Below are positions 44,231-52,202 of a stretch of DNA of 64,000 nucleotides, piece by piece (position 1 is the stretch's first letter; the number at the start of each line of letters is the position of its first letter). Both the position numbers and the translations under genes were made by a program. The stretch lies in assembly GCA_947498985.1 (NCBI GenBank), contig CANMMF010000001.1:1-64000 (forward strand), read 5' to 3'. The notes under the pieces were generated by a model. It was given only the letters and a program-made list of their open reading frames with translations. It did not search any database and had not been told where the DNA came from. This stretch comes from an uncultured Paracoccaceae bacterium. Lineage in GTDB: Bacteria > Pseudomonadota > Alphaproteobacteria > Rhodobacterales > Rhodobacteraceae.

Positions 44231-45031
44231 ATGCAGGATGACCACGGCGCGATGCGGCGTCAAACCGATGTCATGGACGCGGCCCGCGGCAATGCGATGC
44301 TGGCCGCACTTGGTCTGCCCGGCAGGCTTGCCGAGGGCGACGCGCTGCCGCCGTTCTTTCACCAACTCTACTTCTGGGAGGCGCAGCCGCCGGAAAAGCT
44401 TGGCCGCGACGGGCATCCGAAGGTGGGTGATCCGATCCCGGATATGGGGCTGCCGCGCCGCATGTGGGCGGGGGGACAGCTGACGTTCCACGCGCCTCTG
44501 CGGGTCGGTGCGCGGGCGCAGAAAACCTCGACCGTCGCGGCGGCCACCCGCAAGACCGGGCGCAGCGGTCCCTTGGCCTTTGTCACGCTGCGCCACGAGA
44601 TCTCGCAGGGTGATGCGCTTTGCGTGACCGAGTTGCAGGATCTGGTCTATCGCGAAGATCCGGACCCCGCCGCGCCGCGCCCGGTTCCGCCGCAAGCCGC
44701 CACGGACGAGGACATCGCGGCGCCCGCCACCTTCAATCCGACCCTGCTCTTTCGCTACTCCGCGCTGACCTTCAACGGGCACCGCATTCACTACGATCGC
44801 GCGTATGCCAGCGAAGTCGAGGGCTATGACGGGCTTGTGGTGCACGGCCCGCTGCTGGCGCAGCTTCTGCTGCTCATGGCAGAGCGCGACGCGCCGGTGC
44901 GTGCCTTCAGCTTCCGCGCAACAGCGCCGTTGATGGATGTCGAGACGGCGATGCTCTGCCGCAAGGGGGGGGCGTTCTGGGTGCGCGGGCCGGATGGGCG
45001 GCAATGCATGCAGGCCGAGGTTCAGTGGTGA
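44231..45031 (+). CDS. MaoC/HTD2-type hot-dog dehydratase (mesaconyl-C4-CoA hydratase-like)
   Basis: 266 residues. An N-terminal FAS1-like dehydratase half (PPFFHQLYFWEAQPPEKLGRDGHP; MWAGGQLTFHAPLRVG) and a C-terminal MaoC half with the catalytic pattern FRYSALTFNGHRIHYDRAYA, then HGPLLAQLLL. This double hot-dog form matches fungal HTD2 and mesaconyl-C4-CoA hydratase of bacteria. ATG 44231 follows CGGAGGA. The exact acyl substrate is not determined. Confidence 0.85.
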   Translation: MQDDHGAMRRQTDVMDAARGNAMLAALGLPGRLAEGDALPPFFHQLYFWEAQPPEKLGRDGHPKVGDPIPDMGLPRRMWAGGQLTFHAPLRVGARAQKTSTVAAATRKTGRSGPLAFVTLRHEISQGDALCVTELQDLVYREDPDPAAPRPVPPQAATDEDIAAPATFNPTLLFRYSALTFNGHRIHYDRAYASEVEGYDGLVVHGPLLAQLLLLMAERDAPVRAFSFRATAPLMDVETAMLCRKGGAFWVRGPDGRQCMQAEVQW

Positions 45032-45059
45032 CCCGGCGTGGATCCCGCCTGGAGCGGCG

Positions 45060-45749
45060 TCAATACCCCGTGCCGTGCAGCACCACGGCCACCGTCCGCC
45101 ACAGCACAGACAGATCGGTGCCAAAGGACAGCGACCGCAGATAGTCGGTGTCGAAGCCTGCCCGTTCTGCAAAGCTCGACTCGTTGCGCACCGAGATCTG
45201 CCAGAACCCGGTGATGCCCGGACGCAGCGCGTAATAGGCGGTGCCGGGATAGAGCCCCTGCTGATCCACCATCATCGGGCGCGGGCCGACAATCGACATG
45301 TCGCCGCGCAGCACGTTCCAGAGTTGCGGCAGCTCATCGATGGAGGTCTTGCGGATCAGGCGTCCGACCGGCGTGATACGCGGATCGTGGCGCAGTTTCT
45401 GGTGGTGATCCCATTCGGCGCGGGCCTCCGGATCGCTGGCCAGATGCGCCTCGAGCAGGGTTTCGGCATCCGCCACCATGGAGCGCAGCTTCCACATCCG
45501 GAAGATGCGGCCGTTGCGACCGACGCGCTTTTGCAGATAGATCGGCGATTTGCCGTCCAGCGCGATCAGCGCGGCGACCGGCAGCAAAAGCAACAGCACC
45601 GGCAGGGCCGCCAGCAGCACCAGTGCGATATCGAGCCCGCGCTTGAATACGTCGCGGTAAAGCGCCCGATCCGCCTTCGAATCGAACGCCTTGATAATCA
45701 ACTTCTCAAATTCGGCCGTTGGCAGCGACCGGCGAAGATGCAAAGTCAA
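45060..45749 (-). CDS. ExoY-type undecaprenyl-phosphate sugar transferase
   Basis: Starts glycan repeat units by moving a sugar phosphate to undecaprenyl phosphate (ExoY transfers galactose-1-P in rhizobia). 229 residues from a TTG start: a membrane segment (LDIALVLLAALPVLLLLLPV), RMWKLRSMV, the catalytic Asp-Glu region in RLIRKTSIDELPQLWNVLRGDMSIVGPRP, and RPGITGFWQISVR. TTG 45749 is chosen because AGGAGGT lies 4 bases upstream; the ATG at 45788 has no ribosome site. Probably serves the surface glycan built by the 50.7-60.2 kb operon. Confidence 0.9.
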   Translation of the reverse strand: MTLHLRRSLPTAEFEKLIIKAFDSKADRALYRDVFKRGLDIALVLLAALPVLLLLLPVAALIALDGKSPIYLQKRVGRNGRIFRMWKLRSMVADAETLLEAHLASDPEARAEWDHHQKLRHDPRITPVGRLIRKTSIDELPQLWNVLRGDMSIVGPRPMMVDQQGLYPGTAYYALRPGITGFWQISVRNESSFAERAGFDTDYLRSLSFGTDLSVLWRTVAVVLHGTGY

Positions 45750-46223
45750 GATGACCTCCTTAAAGTCATACGTGACGAGAGCGGGCATAGCGCTGCACTG
45801 CAGAGATTCGGTCTTGGACCGCACGAAAAGATAGCGCCAAAATGCACTTTTTCGTCGCGGTCGCGGGCACGACGCCCTTAACGTTTTACCGAGTCCGGAT
45901 CCGAGTAGATCGCAGCAGACGTACCGTTTACTCCCAATGTGGAAACACCAACCCCCAGGTGCCATTTATGGCGAAATCAGACAAAACTGTGTTCTTATCG
46001 CTCGATTTGAATGTTATGCCCGCTGGCCGAGTGTTGCGTCAACAATCGGTTTGCCCTGCAACCTAAAGCAGATTCTTCGCTTTCGACGCAGTTTTCGCAT
46101 CATCGCTGCAATCGGCCGAAAAGCTGATGGAAGTGCGTGAATTTTCCCCGTAATTTGCGCGGCAATCGATTCCCGCACGCGCCGAAGAGCTAGGGTTTAC
46201 ATCCCCGACCGGCGCGCGACCTC

Positions 46224-46276
46224 GGAAACAATGGCATCGCTGGCTAACCACAGATTGTTTCCAAAATCGAAACAAT
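46224..46276. repeat. Inverted/direct GAAACAAT repeats
   Basis: GGAAACAAT (46224-46232) is matched by ATTGTTTCC (46254-46262), and ATTGTTTC-CAAAATC-GAAACAAT (46254-46276) is a perfect 8+8 palindrome. Three copies within 53 bases suggest a dimeric or cooperative DNA-binding protein. Confidence 0.6.
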
Positions 46277-46595
46277 TCGGCGCGCAGAACCAGTGTGTTT
46301 ATCAAAATCGGGGGGTAGGTGCCCTCTCCCGCAACAAGGGCTGGGCCATTGGCGTAATCGCGGAAACAGTGCGGATTGCGGGCTGTCAAGACCGCCCAAC
46401 CGGTCCGGACCCGAGACAAGACCAGCTGCCGCCATCGCACCTTCCTCGCGGGCAGGTGCAAAATGCTGCAGTTGCGACAATCTGCAGACGAGCGAATGGC
46501 ATCTCGAAATGTTTCAAATTCGATATTTTCGTGATCGGGTGGTCCGAATCATGTCCTTTTCCCGCCTGCGAATCGCCACAGTTGGGCTGATTCCC

Positions 46596-46630
46596 GCCAC
46601 AATCTCGCCCAAAGCCGAGGGAATTGTGGC
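46596..46630. other. Long interrupted hairpin before rnd
   Basis: GCCACAAT...ATTGTGGC with an inner CTCG/CGAG stem and an 8-base loop; a GGA bulge separates them. There is no T-run. It could be part of a small RNA or leader structure 85 bases before rnd. Confidence 0.45.
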
Positions 46631-46715
46631 AGACGCCGCGAGAGGTCACAGTTGAAAGCCGCAGGGCGCACGGATATGTGCTGCGCGTCGTCGACCGGCA
46701 GGAAAGGGCGCCCGC

Positions 46716-47330
46716 GTGACCAATCATCTTTATCAGGGCGATCTGCCGGACAGCTTGGATCTGGGGCCCATCGTGGCCATCGATTGCGAGACCATGGGGC
46801 TGCATCCGCATCGCGACCGGCTCTGCGTCGTGCAACTGTCCGGGGGTGACGGGGACGCGCATCTCGTGCAGGTGGGCATCGGCCAGACCGCTGCTCCGAA
46901 CCTCGCGCGGCTGCTGACCGACAGCTCGGTGCTGAAGCTCTTTCATTTCGGCCGCTTCGATATCGCCGCGATGTATCACGCTTTCGGTGCGCTCGCCGCG
47001 CCGGTCTATTGCACCAAGATCGCCAGCCGCCTGATCCGGACCTATACCGATCGCCACGGGCTCAAGGCGCTGACCCAGGAATTGCTGGGGGTCGATATCT
47101 CCAAACAGCAGCAATCCAGCGACTGGGGCGCGCCCGAACTGACGGAGGCGCAGCAGGAGTATGCCGCCTCGGACGTGCTCTATCTGCACCGTCTGCGCGA
47201 CGAGCTGAACCAGCGGCTGGATCGCGAAGGCCGCATGGACCTGGCCCAGGCCTGTTTCGATTTCCTGCCCACCCGCGCGCGGCTCGACCTCGCGGGCTGG
47301 CCCGACACCGACATCTTTGCCCATGCCTGA
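46716..47330 (+). CDS. rnd: Ribonuclease D-like 3'-5' exoribonuclease
   Basis: 204 residues, only the DEDDy exonuclease domain: IDCETMGL (DxE), HFGRFDIAAM, and YAASDVLYLHRLRDEL (Y-x3-D). The C-terminal HRDC domains of full RNase D are missing, which is usual for this short alphaproteobacterial type. GTG start with an AGGAAAGG upstream. Heads an rnd-lptC-lptA-lptB run, the order common in Rhodobacterales. Confidence 0.92.
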   Translation: MTNHLYQGDLPDSLDLGPIVAIDCETMGLHPHRDRLCVVQLSGGDGDAHLVQVGIGQTAAPNLARLLTDSSVLKLFHFGRFDIAAMYHAFGALAAPVYCTKIASRLIRTYTDRHGLKALTQELLGVDISKQQQSSDWGAPELTEAQQEYAASDVLYLHRLRDELNQRLDREGRMDLAQACFDFLPTRARLDLAGWPDTDIFAHA

Positions 47331-47348
47331 GCACGGCATCGCATAGGC

Positions 47349-47951
47349 ATGGGCCGCGCGGACGGGCTTTATTCCAGGATCGTCGCCTGGCTCAAGATCC
47401 TGCTGCCGCTGGCGGCGCTGGCGCTTTTGTCGACGTTGTTCCTGCTGTCGCGCAGTCGCGAGCCGCTGGTCGATGTGCCCTTTGCCGACGCGGTTGCCGG
47501 GGCCGAAAGCGCCAGCGAGCAGGTCAGCGCGCCCTATTACGCGGGCACCACGGATCGCGGCGACGTGCTGACCATGACCGCGCGCACCGCCCGCCCCGAA
47601 GGCCCGGACCTGATCCACGCCGACGACCTCAAGGCCACGCTGTCGATGAAGGATGGCAGCAAGGTCACGCTCGATGCAACCGCCGCCACCCTGCGCAATG
47701 CCGAGCGGCAGGCGGATCTGGAGAATGGCGTGCGCATCGAAAGCTCGTCGGGATACGTTCTGACCACCGATGCGCTGGTCTCCGATCTTGACCGGACCGT
47801 TGCGGAAACCCGCGGGCCGGTGTCGGGACGTGGCCCCGCCGGCACGATAGAGGCCGGAAAGCTGCGCATCGAGCCCGTTGACGACGGGGATGACGTCCAA
47901 TTGCTTTTCACCGGTGGCGTAAAGCTGGTATATGAGCCGCAACAAGAATGA
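47349..47951 (+). CDS. lptC: Lipopolysaccharide export protein LptC
   Basis: Inner-membrane-anchored periplasmic protein that passes LPS from the LptBFG ATPase to LptA. 200 residues: a single N-terminal membrane helix (LKILLPLAALALLSTLFLL) and a beta-jellyroll with DVLTMTARTARPEG, VTLDATAATL and GYVLTTDALVSDLD. Its identity is supported by lptA and lptB directly downstream. 19 bases after rnd. Confidence 0.9.
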   Translation: MGRADGLYSRIVAWLKILLPLAALALLSTLFLLSRSREPLVDVPFADAVAGAESASEQVSAPYYAGTTDRGDVLTMTARTARPEGPDLIHADDLKATLSMKDGSKVTLDATAATLRNAERQADLENGVRIESSSGYVLTTDALVSDLDRTVAETRGPVSGRGPAGTIEAGKLRIEPVDDGDDVQLLFTGGVKLVYEPQQE

Positions 47952-47961
47952 GTGCTGTCCA

Positions 47962-48465
47962 ATGATCCGTACCTGTGTCCTTGCTATCGGTCTGGCCGCC
48001 CTGCCCGGCCTCGCGTCCGCGCAAGGCGCGCAGGTGGCGTTCGGCAGCATGGAGCAGGACACCGACGCCCCGGTCGAGGTCACCGCGGACCAGCTCTCGG
48101 TCAACCAGTCCGACGGCACCGCGCTCTATTCCGGCAGCGTGATCATCGCGCAGGGCGACATGCGGCTCGCCGCGCCGCGCGTGCTGGTGGTCTATGCCGA
48201 AGCGGCGGGGCGGATCGAACGGCTGGAGGCGACCGGCGGTGTCACGCTGGTCAGCGGCGAAGAGGCCGCAGAGGCGGAGCGCGCCGATTACAACATCGAG
48301 GCGGGCACCGTGGTGATGTCGGGCAACGTTCTGCTCACCCAGGGCGGCAACGCGCTCACTGCGGAGCGCATGACCGTGAATCTCGAGGACGGCACGGCGC
48401 GGATGTCGGGCCGCGTGCGCACGGTGATCCAGCAGCAGGAAAACGCTCCGGAGGCGACGGAGTGA
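47962..48465 (+). CDS. lptA: Lipopolysaccharide transport protein LptA
   Basis: Periplasmic LPS bridge. 167 residues with signal peptide [20 protein letters not shown] and an OstA-like beta-jellyroll ([55 protein letters not shown]). The start at 47962 gives the signal; the track's earlier ATG lies inside lptC. Its stop overlaps the lptB start by one base (TGATG). Confidence 0.93.
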   Translation: MIRTCVLAIGLAALPGLASAQGAQVAFGSMEQDTDAPVEVTADQLSVNQSDGTALYSGSVIIAQGDMRLAAPRVLVVYAEAAGRIERLEATGGVTLVSGEEAAEAERADYNIEAGTVVMSGNVLLTQGGNALTAERMTVNLEDGTARMSGRVRTVIQQQENAPEATE

Positions 48466-49223
48466 TGGCCCGCCCCAGACTCAGCGTCACCGAAGGCAAC
48501 AGCGGCCTTCAGGTCATCCACCTGCGCAAGAGCTACCGCAAACGTGTGGTCATTCGCGACATGTCGATGCGGCTCGATCGCGGCGAAGTGGTCGCGCTGC
48601 TGGGGCCCAACGGGTCCGGCAAGACCACGTCGTTCTACGCCATCGCGGGGCTGGTCAATCCCGAAGGCGGGCAGGTGCTGATCGACGGGCGGGATGCCAC
48701 CTATCTGCCGATGTACCGCCGGGCGCGGCTCGGCATCGGCTATCTGCCGCAGGAGATGTCGATCTTCCGCGGGCTGACGGTCGAGGACAACATCGCCTCG
48801 GTGCTCGACATCGCCGAGCGTGACCGGCACCGCCGCCGCGAGCGGCTCGAGGAGCTGCTGGGCGAGTTTTCCATCGAACACCTGCGCCGCGCCCCGGCGC
48901 TGGCGCTGTCGGGCGGTGAACGCCGCCGGGTGGAGATTGCCCGCTGCCTGGCCGCCGATCCGAAATACCTGCTGCTCGACGAGCCCTTTGCCGGGGTCGA
49001 TCCGATCAGCGTCGGCGACATCCGCCATCTGGTTGCCGATCTGAAGAAACGCGGCATCGGCGTGCTGATCACCGATCACAACGTCCGCGAAACGCTGGAG
49101 ATCGTCGACCGCGCCTATATCCTGCATGATGGTCAGGTGCTGATGTCCGGCACGCCCCAGGAGGTTGTGCAGAACGAGAACGTGCGGCGGGTCTATCTTG
49201 GCGATAACTTCCGTTTCGGCTGA
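48465..49223 (+). CDS. lptB: LPS export ABC transporter ATPase LptB
   Basis: 252-residue ATPase powering LPS extraction with LptFG. Walker [11 protein letters not shown] (residues 47-56), Q-loop [17 protein letters not shown], signature [15 protein letters not shown], Walker [13 protein letters not shown] and the switch His in [10 protein letters not shown]. The C-terminus [10 protein letters not shown] is diagnostic of LptB. The track shows it inside a longer ORF that begins in lptA. Confidence 0.96.
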   Translation: MARPRLSVTEGNSGLQVIHLRKSYRKRVVIRDMSMRLDRGEVVALLGPNGSGKTTSFYAIAGLVNPEGGQVLIDGRDATYLPMYRRARLGIGYLPQEMSIFRGLTVEDNIASVLDIAERDRHRRRERLEELLGEFSIEHLRRAPALALSGGERRRVEIARCLAADPKYLLLDEPFAGVDPISVGDIRHLVADLKKRGIGVLITDHNVRETLEIVDRAYILHDGQVLMSGTPQEVVQNENVRRVYLGDNFRFG

Positions 49224-49278
49224 CGCCAAAGCGCGTCAATTTGTCCGAAGCTATCTTGTTAACCCTTGCCGGTTTCGA

Positions 49279-49308
49279 TTGACAGGCAGGGGTCTTCTCG
49301 CCTCAAAT
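49279..49308 (+). promoter_or_regulatory. Predicted sigma-70 promoter upstream of hpf
   Basis: TTGACA, 18 bases, TCAAAT, about 170 bases before hpf. A CCCCTG-CTCA-CAGGGG hairpin (49351-49366) lies in the leader. It would allow hpf-ptsN expression separate from lptB. Confidence 0.5.
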
Positions 49309-49479
49309 AAACCCATGACGATGCGCATTGCTGCATGGCTGACCGGCGCTCCCCTGCTCACAGGGGCCGAAATGGATCAAGCTGCCGCACCGCGTCGTTT
49401 CTCCTAAACCCGACATGCCACACAACAGGTCGCCCTTGGGCGTCGCTGGCGGGTCGGGTGCCAAAAAGAAGGATAACAC

Positions 49480-50043
49480 ATGCGCTACCAGATCTCGGGA
49501 AAGCAAATCGATGTCGGTGAAGCCCTGCAAACCCATGTCCAGACCGAACTGGGCGAGGTGCTGGAGAAGTATTCGCAACGCCCGACCGATGCCAATATCG
49601 TCTTTTCCAAGAGCGGCCATGAATTTGTCTGTGAAGCCACCGTTCATCTCTCGACCGGACTGACCGCGGCCGCCAGGGCGCATGCCACTGAAATCTATGC
49701 CGCTTTCGACGATTGCGCCGAGAAGATGGACAAGCAGCTCAGGCGGTACAAGCGCCGGCTGAAGGATCATCACAAGGACCGCACGGAACCCGTTGAACTT
49801 TTTGGAGCCGCCTCGTATATCCTCGCGTCAGGGGAAGCGCCGGATGACGCCGAACCGGAGACGCTTCAGCCGATCATCGTGGCCGAGATGGAAACGACGA
49901 TCCCGTCCCTGACGGTCGGCGAGGCGGTGATGCAGATGGAACTGGCTGGCGCCCCGGTGCTCGTGTTCCGAAATGAAAAGAAGGATGGCGTGAACGTCGT
50001 GTACCGACGCGACGACGGCAACATCGGCTGGATCGATCCATAA
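49480..50043 (+). CDS. hpf: Ribosome hibernation promoting factor, long form
   Basis: 187 residues: an N-terminal S30AE/RaiA domain (MRYQISGKQIDVGEALQTHVQ; AEKMDKQLRRYKRRLKDHH) and the C-terminal dimerisation domain (SLTVGEAVMQMELAGAPVLVFRNEKKDGVNVVYRRDDGNIGWID). Long HPF joins two 70S ribosomes into 100S particles in stationary phase. Sits between lptB and ptsN as in many proteobacteria, but without rpoN. Confidence 0.94.
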   Translation: MRYQISGKQIDVGEALQTHVQTELGEVLEKYSQRPTDANIVFSKSGHEFVCEATVHLSTGLTAAARAHATEIYAAFDDCAEKMDKQLRRYKRRLKDHHKDRTEPVELFGAASYILASGEAPDDAEPETLQPIIVAEMETTIPSLTVGEAVMQMELAGAPVLVFRNEKKDGVNVVYRRDDGNIGWIDP

Positions 50044-50100
50044 CGCCACAGGCAGGCGGATCCGGCGACAACGCGACTTCTGATTAACCACGGGCAGCCC

Positions 50101-50565
50101 ATGAAATTCCAGGATCTACTGAAACCGGAAGCCGTGAAGGTTCTGAGCGCCGCTTCCAGCAAGAAGCGTCTGATGCATGACATCGCCGAACTGGCCGATC
50201 AGGCGTATGGTCTGTCGGCGCAGATCACCGTCGAGGCATTGCTGGAGCGGGAATCGCTTGGCCCCACCGGCGTCGGGCAGGGCGTCGCCCTGCCGCATGC
50301 GCGGCTTTCGGGTCTGACCGAGGTGATCGGCGCGTTCCTGCATCTGGAAAAACCGATCGATTTCGACGCGGTGGACCGCCAGCCGGTGGATCTTGTCTTT
50401 GCGCTTTTTGCCCCCGAAGACGCGGGTGTGGAGCATCTTAAGGCGCTGGCGCTGGTGTCGCGCAGCCTGCGCGACAGCTCGCTCTGTGCCAAGCTGCGCG
50501 CCAACCACGACCAGAGCACGCTCTACACGATCCTGACCGCCGCCGAAGCGGAAAAGGCGGCGTAG
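50101..50565 (+). CDS. ptsN: Nitrogen-type PTS EIIA protein
   Basis: 154-residue EIIA-Ntr, a regulatory phosphoprotein. The phospho-accepting His lies in VALPHARL (about residue 66), with the family's ERESLGPTGVGQG just before it. It regulates K+ and N/C balance in other species, receiving phosphate from PtsP/NPr, which are not in the window. 57 bases after hpf, probably one transcript. Confidence 0.94.
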   Translation: MKFQDLLKPEAVKVLSAASSKKRLMHDIAELADQAYGLSAQITVEALLERESLGPTGVGQGVALPHARLSGLTEVIGAFLHLEKPIDFDAVDRQPVDLVFALFAPEDAGVEHLKALALVSRSLRDSSLCAKLRANHDQSTLYTILTAAEAEKAA

Positions 50566-50604
50566 CCGAAGCGTCGGTGCCGACGGTGTTCTGAAGATCC
50601 GGTT

Positions 50605-50625
50605 TCGGATCGCCGTTGGCGATCC
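50605..50625 (+). terminator. Hairpin downstream of ptsN
   Basis: CGGATCGCC-GTT-GGCGATCCG, a perfect 9-bp stem with a 3-base loop, 39 bases after the ptsN stop and directly before a dispersed repeat. There is no T-run. Confidence 0.5.
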
Positions 50626-50630
50626 GACCG

Positions 50631-50687
50631 GCCGGGGGGCGCTGCCCCCCGGACCCCCCGAAGTATTTCTGAACCGAAGAAGCCGGG
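50631..50687. repeat. GC-rich dispersed repeat, copy 2
   Basis: CCGGGGGGCgctGCCCCCCGG, then CCCCCCG, GTATTT and a GAAGAA tail, closely matching the copy at 42270. It fills most of the gap between ptsN and the convergent sulfotransferase gene. Confidence 0.7.
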
Positions 50688-50762
50688 GACACGTGTCGCG
50701 CGGGGCGCGGGTGGTTTTCTCCGGATGGCGGACCGGTTATGGTCTGCCGTGAGCGACAGGCA

Positions 50763-52193
50763 TCACGCCCAGTCGTCGAAGCCGAACATCAGGTAGTCGC
50801 GCATATAGGCCTCGCGCGCGAGGCTTTCGATCTGCCCGTCATAGATCTCCGCCAGCGAAAAAGGCGCCTTTGTCGGCACGGCCTCGGGATCGGGCGGCGC
50901 GGGATGGCCGACCTGCAAGGCCAGCGCGGGCAGATAGGCGGTCATCTCCTCTTCGCGGATGATCATGTCGGGCAGGGTGAATTCCGACATGCCCTGAATG
51001 CACTGCGCCTGCGTGGCCCAATGGCCATCGACCCGCACCGCGGTCTGACCGGCCAGGTTGGCGCGCACGAAATCGAGCCAGGCGGTGAACGCCTCGCGAT
51101 GCGCGTTCACATCGTAATCCGCAGCGGGTTCGCCTTCAGGGATGGGCAGGTTATGCGCCCGGCGCAGCGTCTTGCGAATGCCCAGAAAGCTGCCTTTCTG
51201 CGTGGTCAGGATCTTTGAACAAAAGGCCTCATGCGCGCGGGCCAGCGGGTGGCGGATCACGGTGAAGCTGCGATGCCCCGGCCGTTCGCGTTTCCACGCG
51301 CGCAGGCTGTTCTGGCTGAAGTCGGAGACCAGCGCCTTGCCATCAACCTCGTCCAGCGCGCAGAGCCAGCGGCGTACCATCTGTTCGGGCCCGGACCGGA
51401 TCGGCATGTAGAGCAGCGGTGTCTTTGCCGCCGCCAGATAGCCCGGCACCACCGGCCCGCGCCGCGGCTCGAAATTGGGGGTGCGCGAGAGATTGAAGCG
51501 GTCGAGCCGTGTCAGCGCCCGCTCCATCGCGTCGAAATTCTCCACCTTTTGCGACACAGGCTCGGGGTTCTGGCGCTTGAGGGCGGTGTTGAGACTATCG
51601 AGCTGCGACGAAGCCCCGAGCCAGCGGGCGAGCCCGTTCATCACCTCAACCGATTGCAGATCCTCATAGGCGACGTAGAACGCGGTCTGCGCCGTCTTTT
51701 GCAAAGCGTTCATCAGCGTGACCTGAAAGGCCTGCAGCGCCTGCAGATGCGCCTCGAATTCGGCGCCGTCAAAGCGTATCTTCGCATCCTTGCGCCGCTT
51801 GACATTGGTCAGCTTCCACTGCCCAGTCGCCTGCGCAATTTTCCAGCTGACATAGCTGTCGACCGGATTGCGGGTGAGCACGATCTTGGCCACTTTCGGA
51901 TCGTCCAGCAGCGCGCCGAGCACCCGCGGGTCGTGGTCGTGGAAATAGCGAAACCCGCCGATCCCGTGCCGCGTCGCCTTGCGGATATGGCCCAGCAGCC
52001 GCTCCGGATGCCGGTCCCGTTCCTCTTGGGTGATGCCGAGGATGTCGTCGCTGTTGGGGTAGCCGATGAAATGCGGGTTGAACGCCTCGCCATGACAGGT
52101 GATGCCGTCAAACGCGTTGAGATTGGCCTCGAGGAAATTCGAGCCGGTCCGCATCTCGGCAAAAACCACGAAGCAATCGAACGGCTGAGACAT
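50763..52193 (-). CDS. Sulfotransferase-family protein with two modules
   Basis: 476 residues. The first module has the 5'-phosphosulfate loop (FVVFAEMRTGSNFLEANLNAF) and the 3'-phosphate motif KIVLTRNPVDSYVSWK, as in NodH-like carbohydrate sulfotransferases that use PAPS. A second sulfotransferase_2-like segment begins at about residue 260 (LLYMPIRSGPEQMVRRWLCAL; SFTVIRHPLARAHEAFCSKIL), with a degenerate first loop. Last gene of a glycan operon, 9 bases after the branching glycosyltransferase; it probably sulfates that glycan. Confidence 0.8.
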   Translation of the reverse strand: MSQPFDCFVVFAEMRTGSNFLEANLNAFDGITCHGEAFNPHFIGYPNSDDILGITQEERDRHPERLLGHIRKATRHGIGGFRYFHDHDPRVLGALLDDPKVAKIVLTRNPVDSYVSWKIAQATGQWKLTNVKRRKDAKIRFDGAEFEAHLQALQAFQVTLMNALQKTAQTAFYVAYEDLQSVEVMNGLARWLGASSQLDSLNTALKRQNPEPVSQKVENFDAMERALTRLDRFNLSRTPNFEPRRGPVVPGYLAAAKTPLLYMPIRSGPEQMVRRWLCALDEVDGKALVSDFSQNSLRAWKRERPGHRSFTVIRHPLARAHEAFCSKILTTQKGSFLGIRKTLRRAHNLPIPEGEPAADYDVNAHREAFTAWLDFVRANLAGQTAVRVDGHWATQAQCIQGMSEFTLPDMIIREEEMTAYLPALALQVGHPAPPDPEAVPTKAPFSLAEIYDGQIESLAREAYMRDYLMFGFDDWA

Positions 52194-52202
52194 GGCGCTG
52201 GC

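Larger units (their letters stand above)
45750..46715. promoter_or_regulatory. 966-base regulatory region upstream of exoY-like and rnd genes
   Basis: No convincing gene. The region is less GC-rich than its surroundings. It holds AGGAGGT (45754-45760), the exoY-type ribosome site on the minus strand, and a cluster of GAAACAAT elements (46225, inverted at 46254, and 46269). Further on are a GAAATGTTTC palindrome (46506) and a 12-bp interrupted hairpin (46596-46630). The divergent genes suggest one or more regulated promoters, or a small RNA, for the surface polysaccharide. Confidence 0.55.

Noticed and set aside
45968-46066. 32-codon ORF in the exoY-rnd gap (MAKSDKTVFLSLDL...)
   Set aside because: No ribosome site and no recognisable features.
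46386-48119. 577-codon minus-strand ORF reaching into the exoY-rnd gap
   Set aside because: Two thirds is antisense to rnd, lptC and lptA; the part in the gap shows no family features.
49315-49407. 30-codon ORF between lptB and hpf
   Set aside because: Overlaps a hairpin and lies in the probable hpf leader; no good ribosome site. A leader peptide cannot be excluded.
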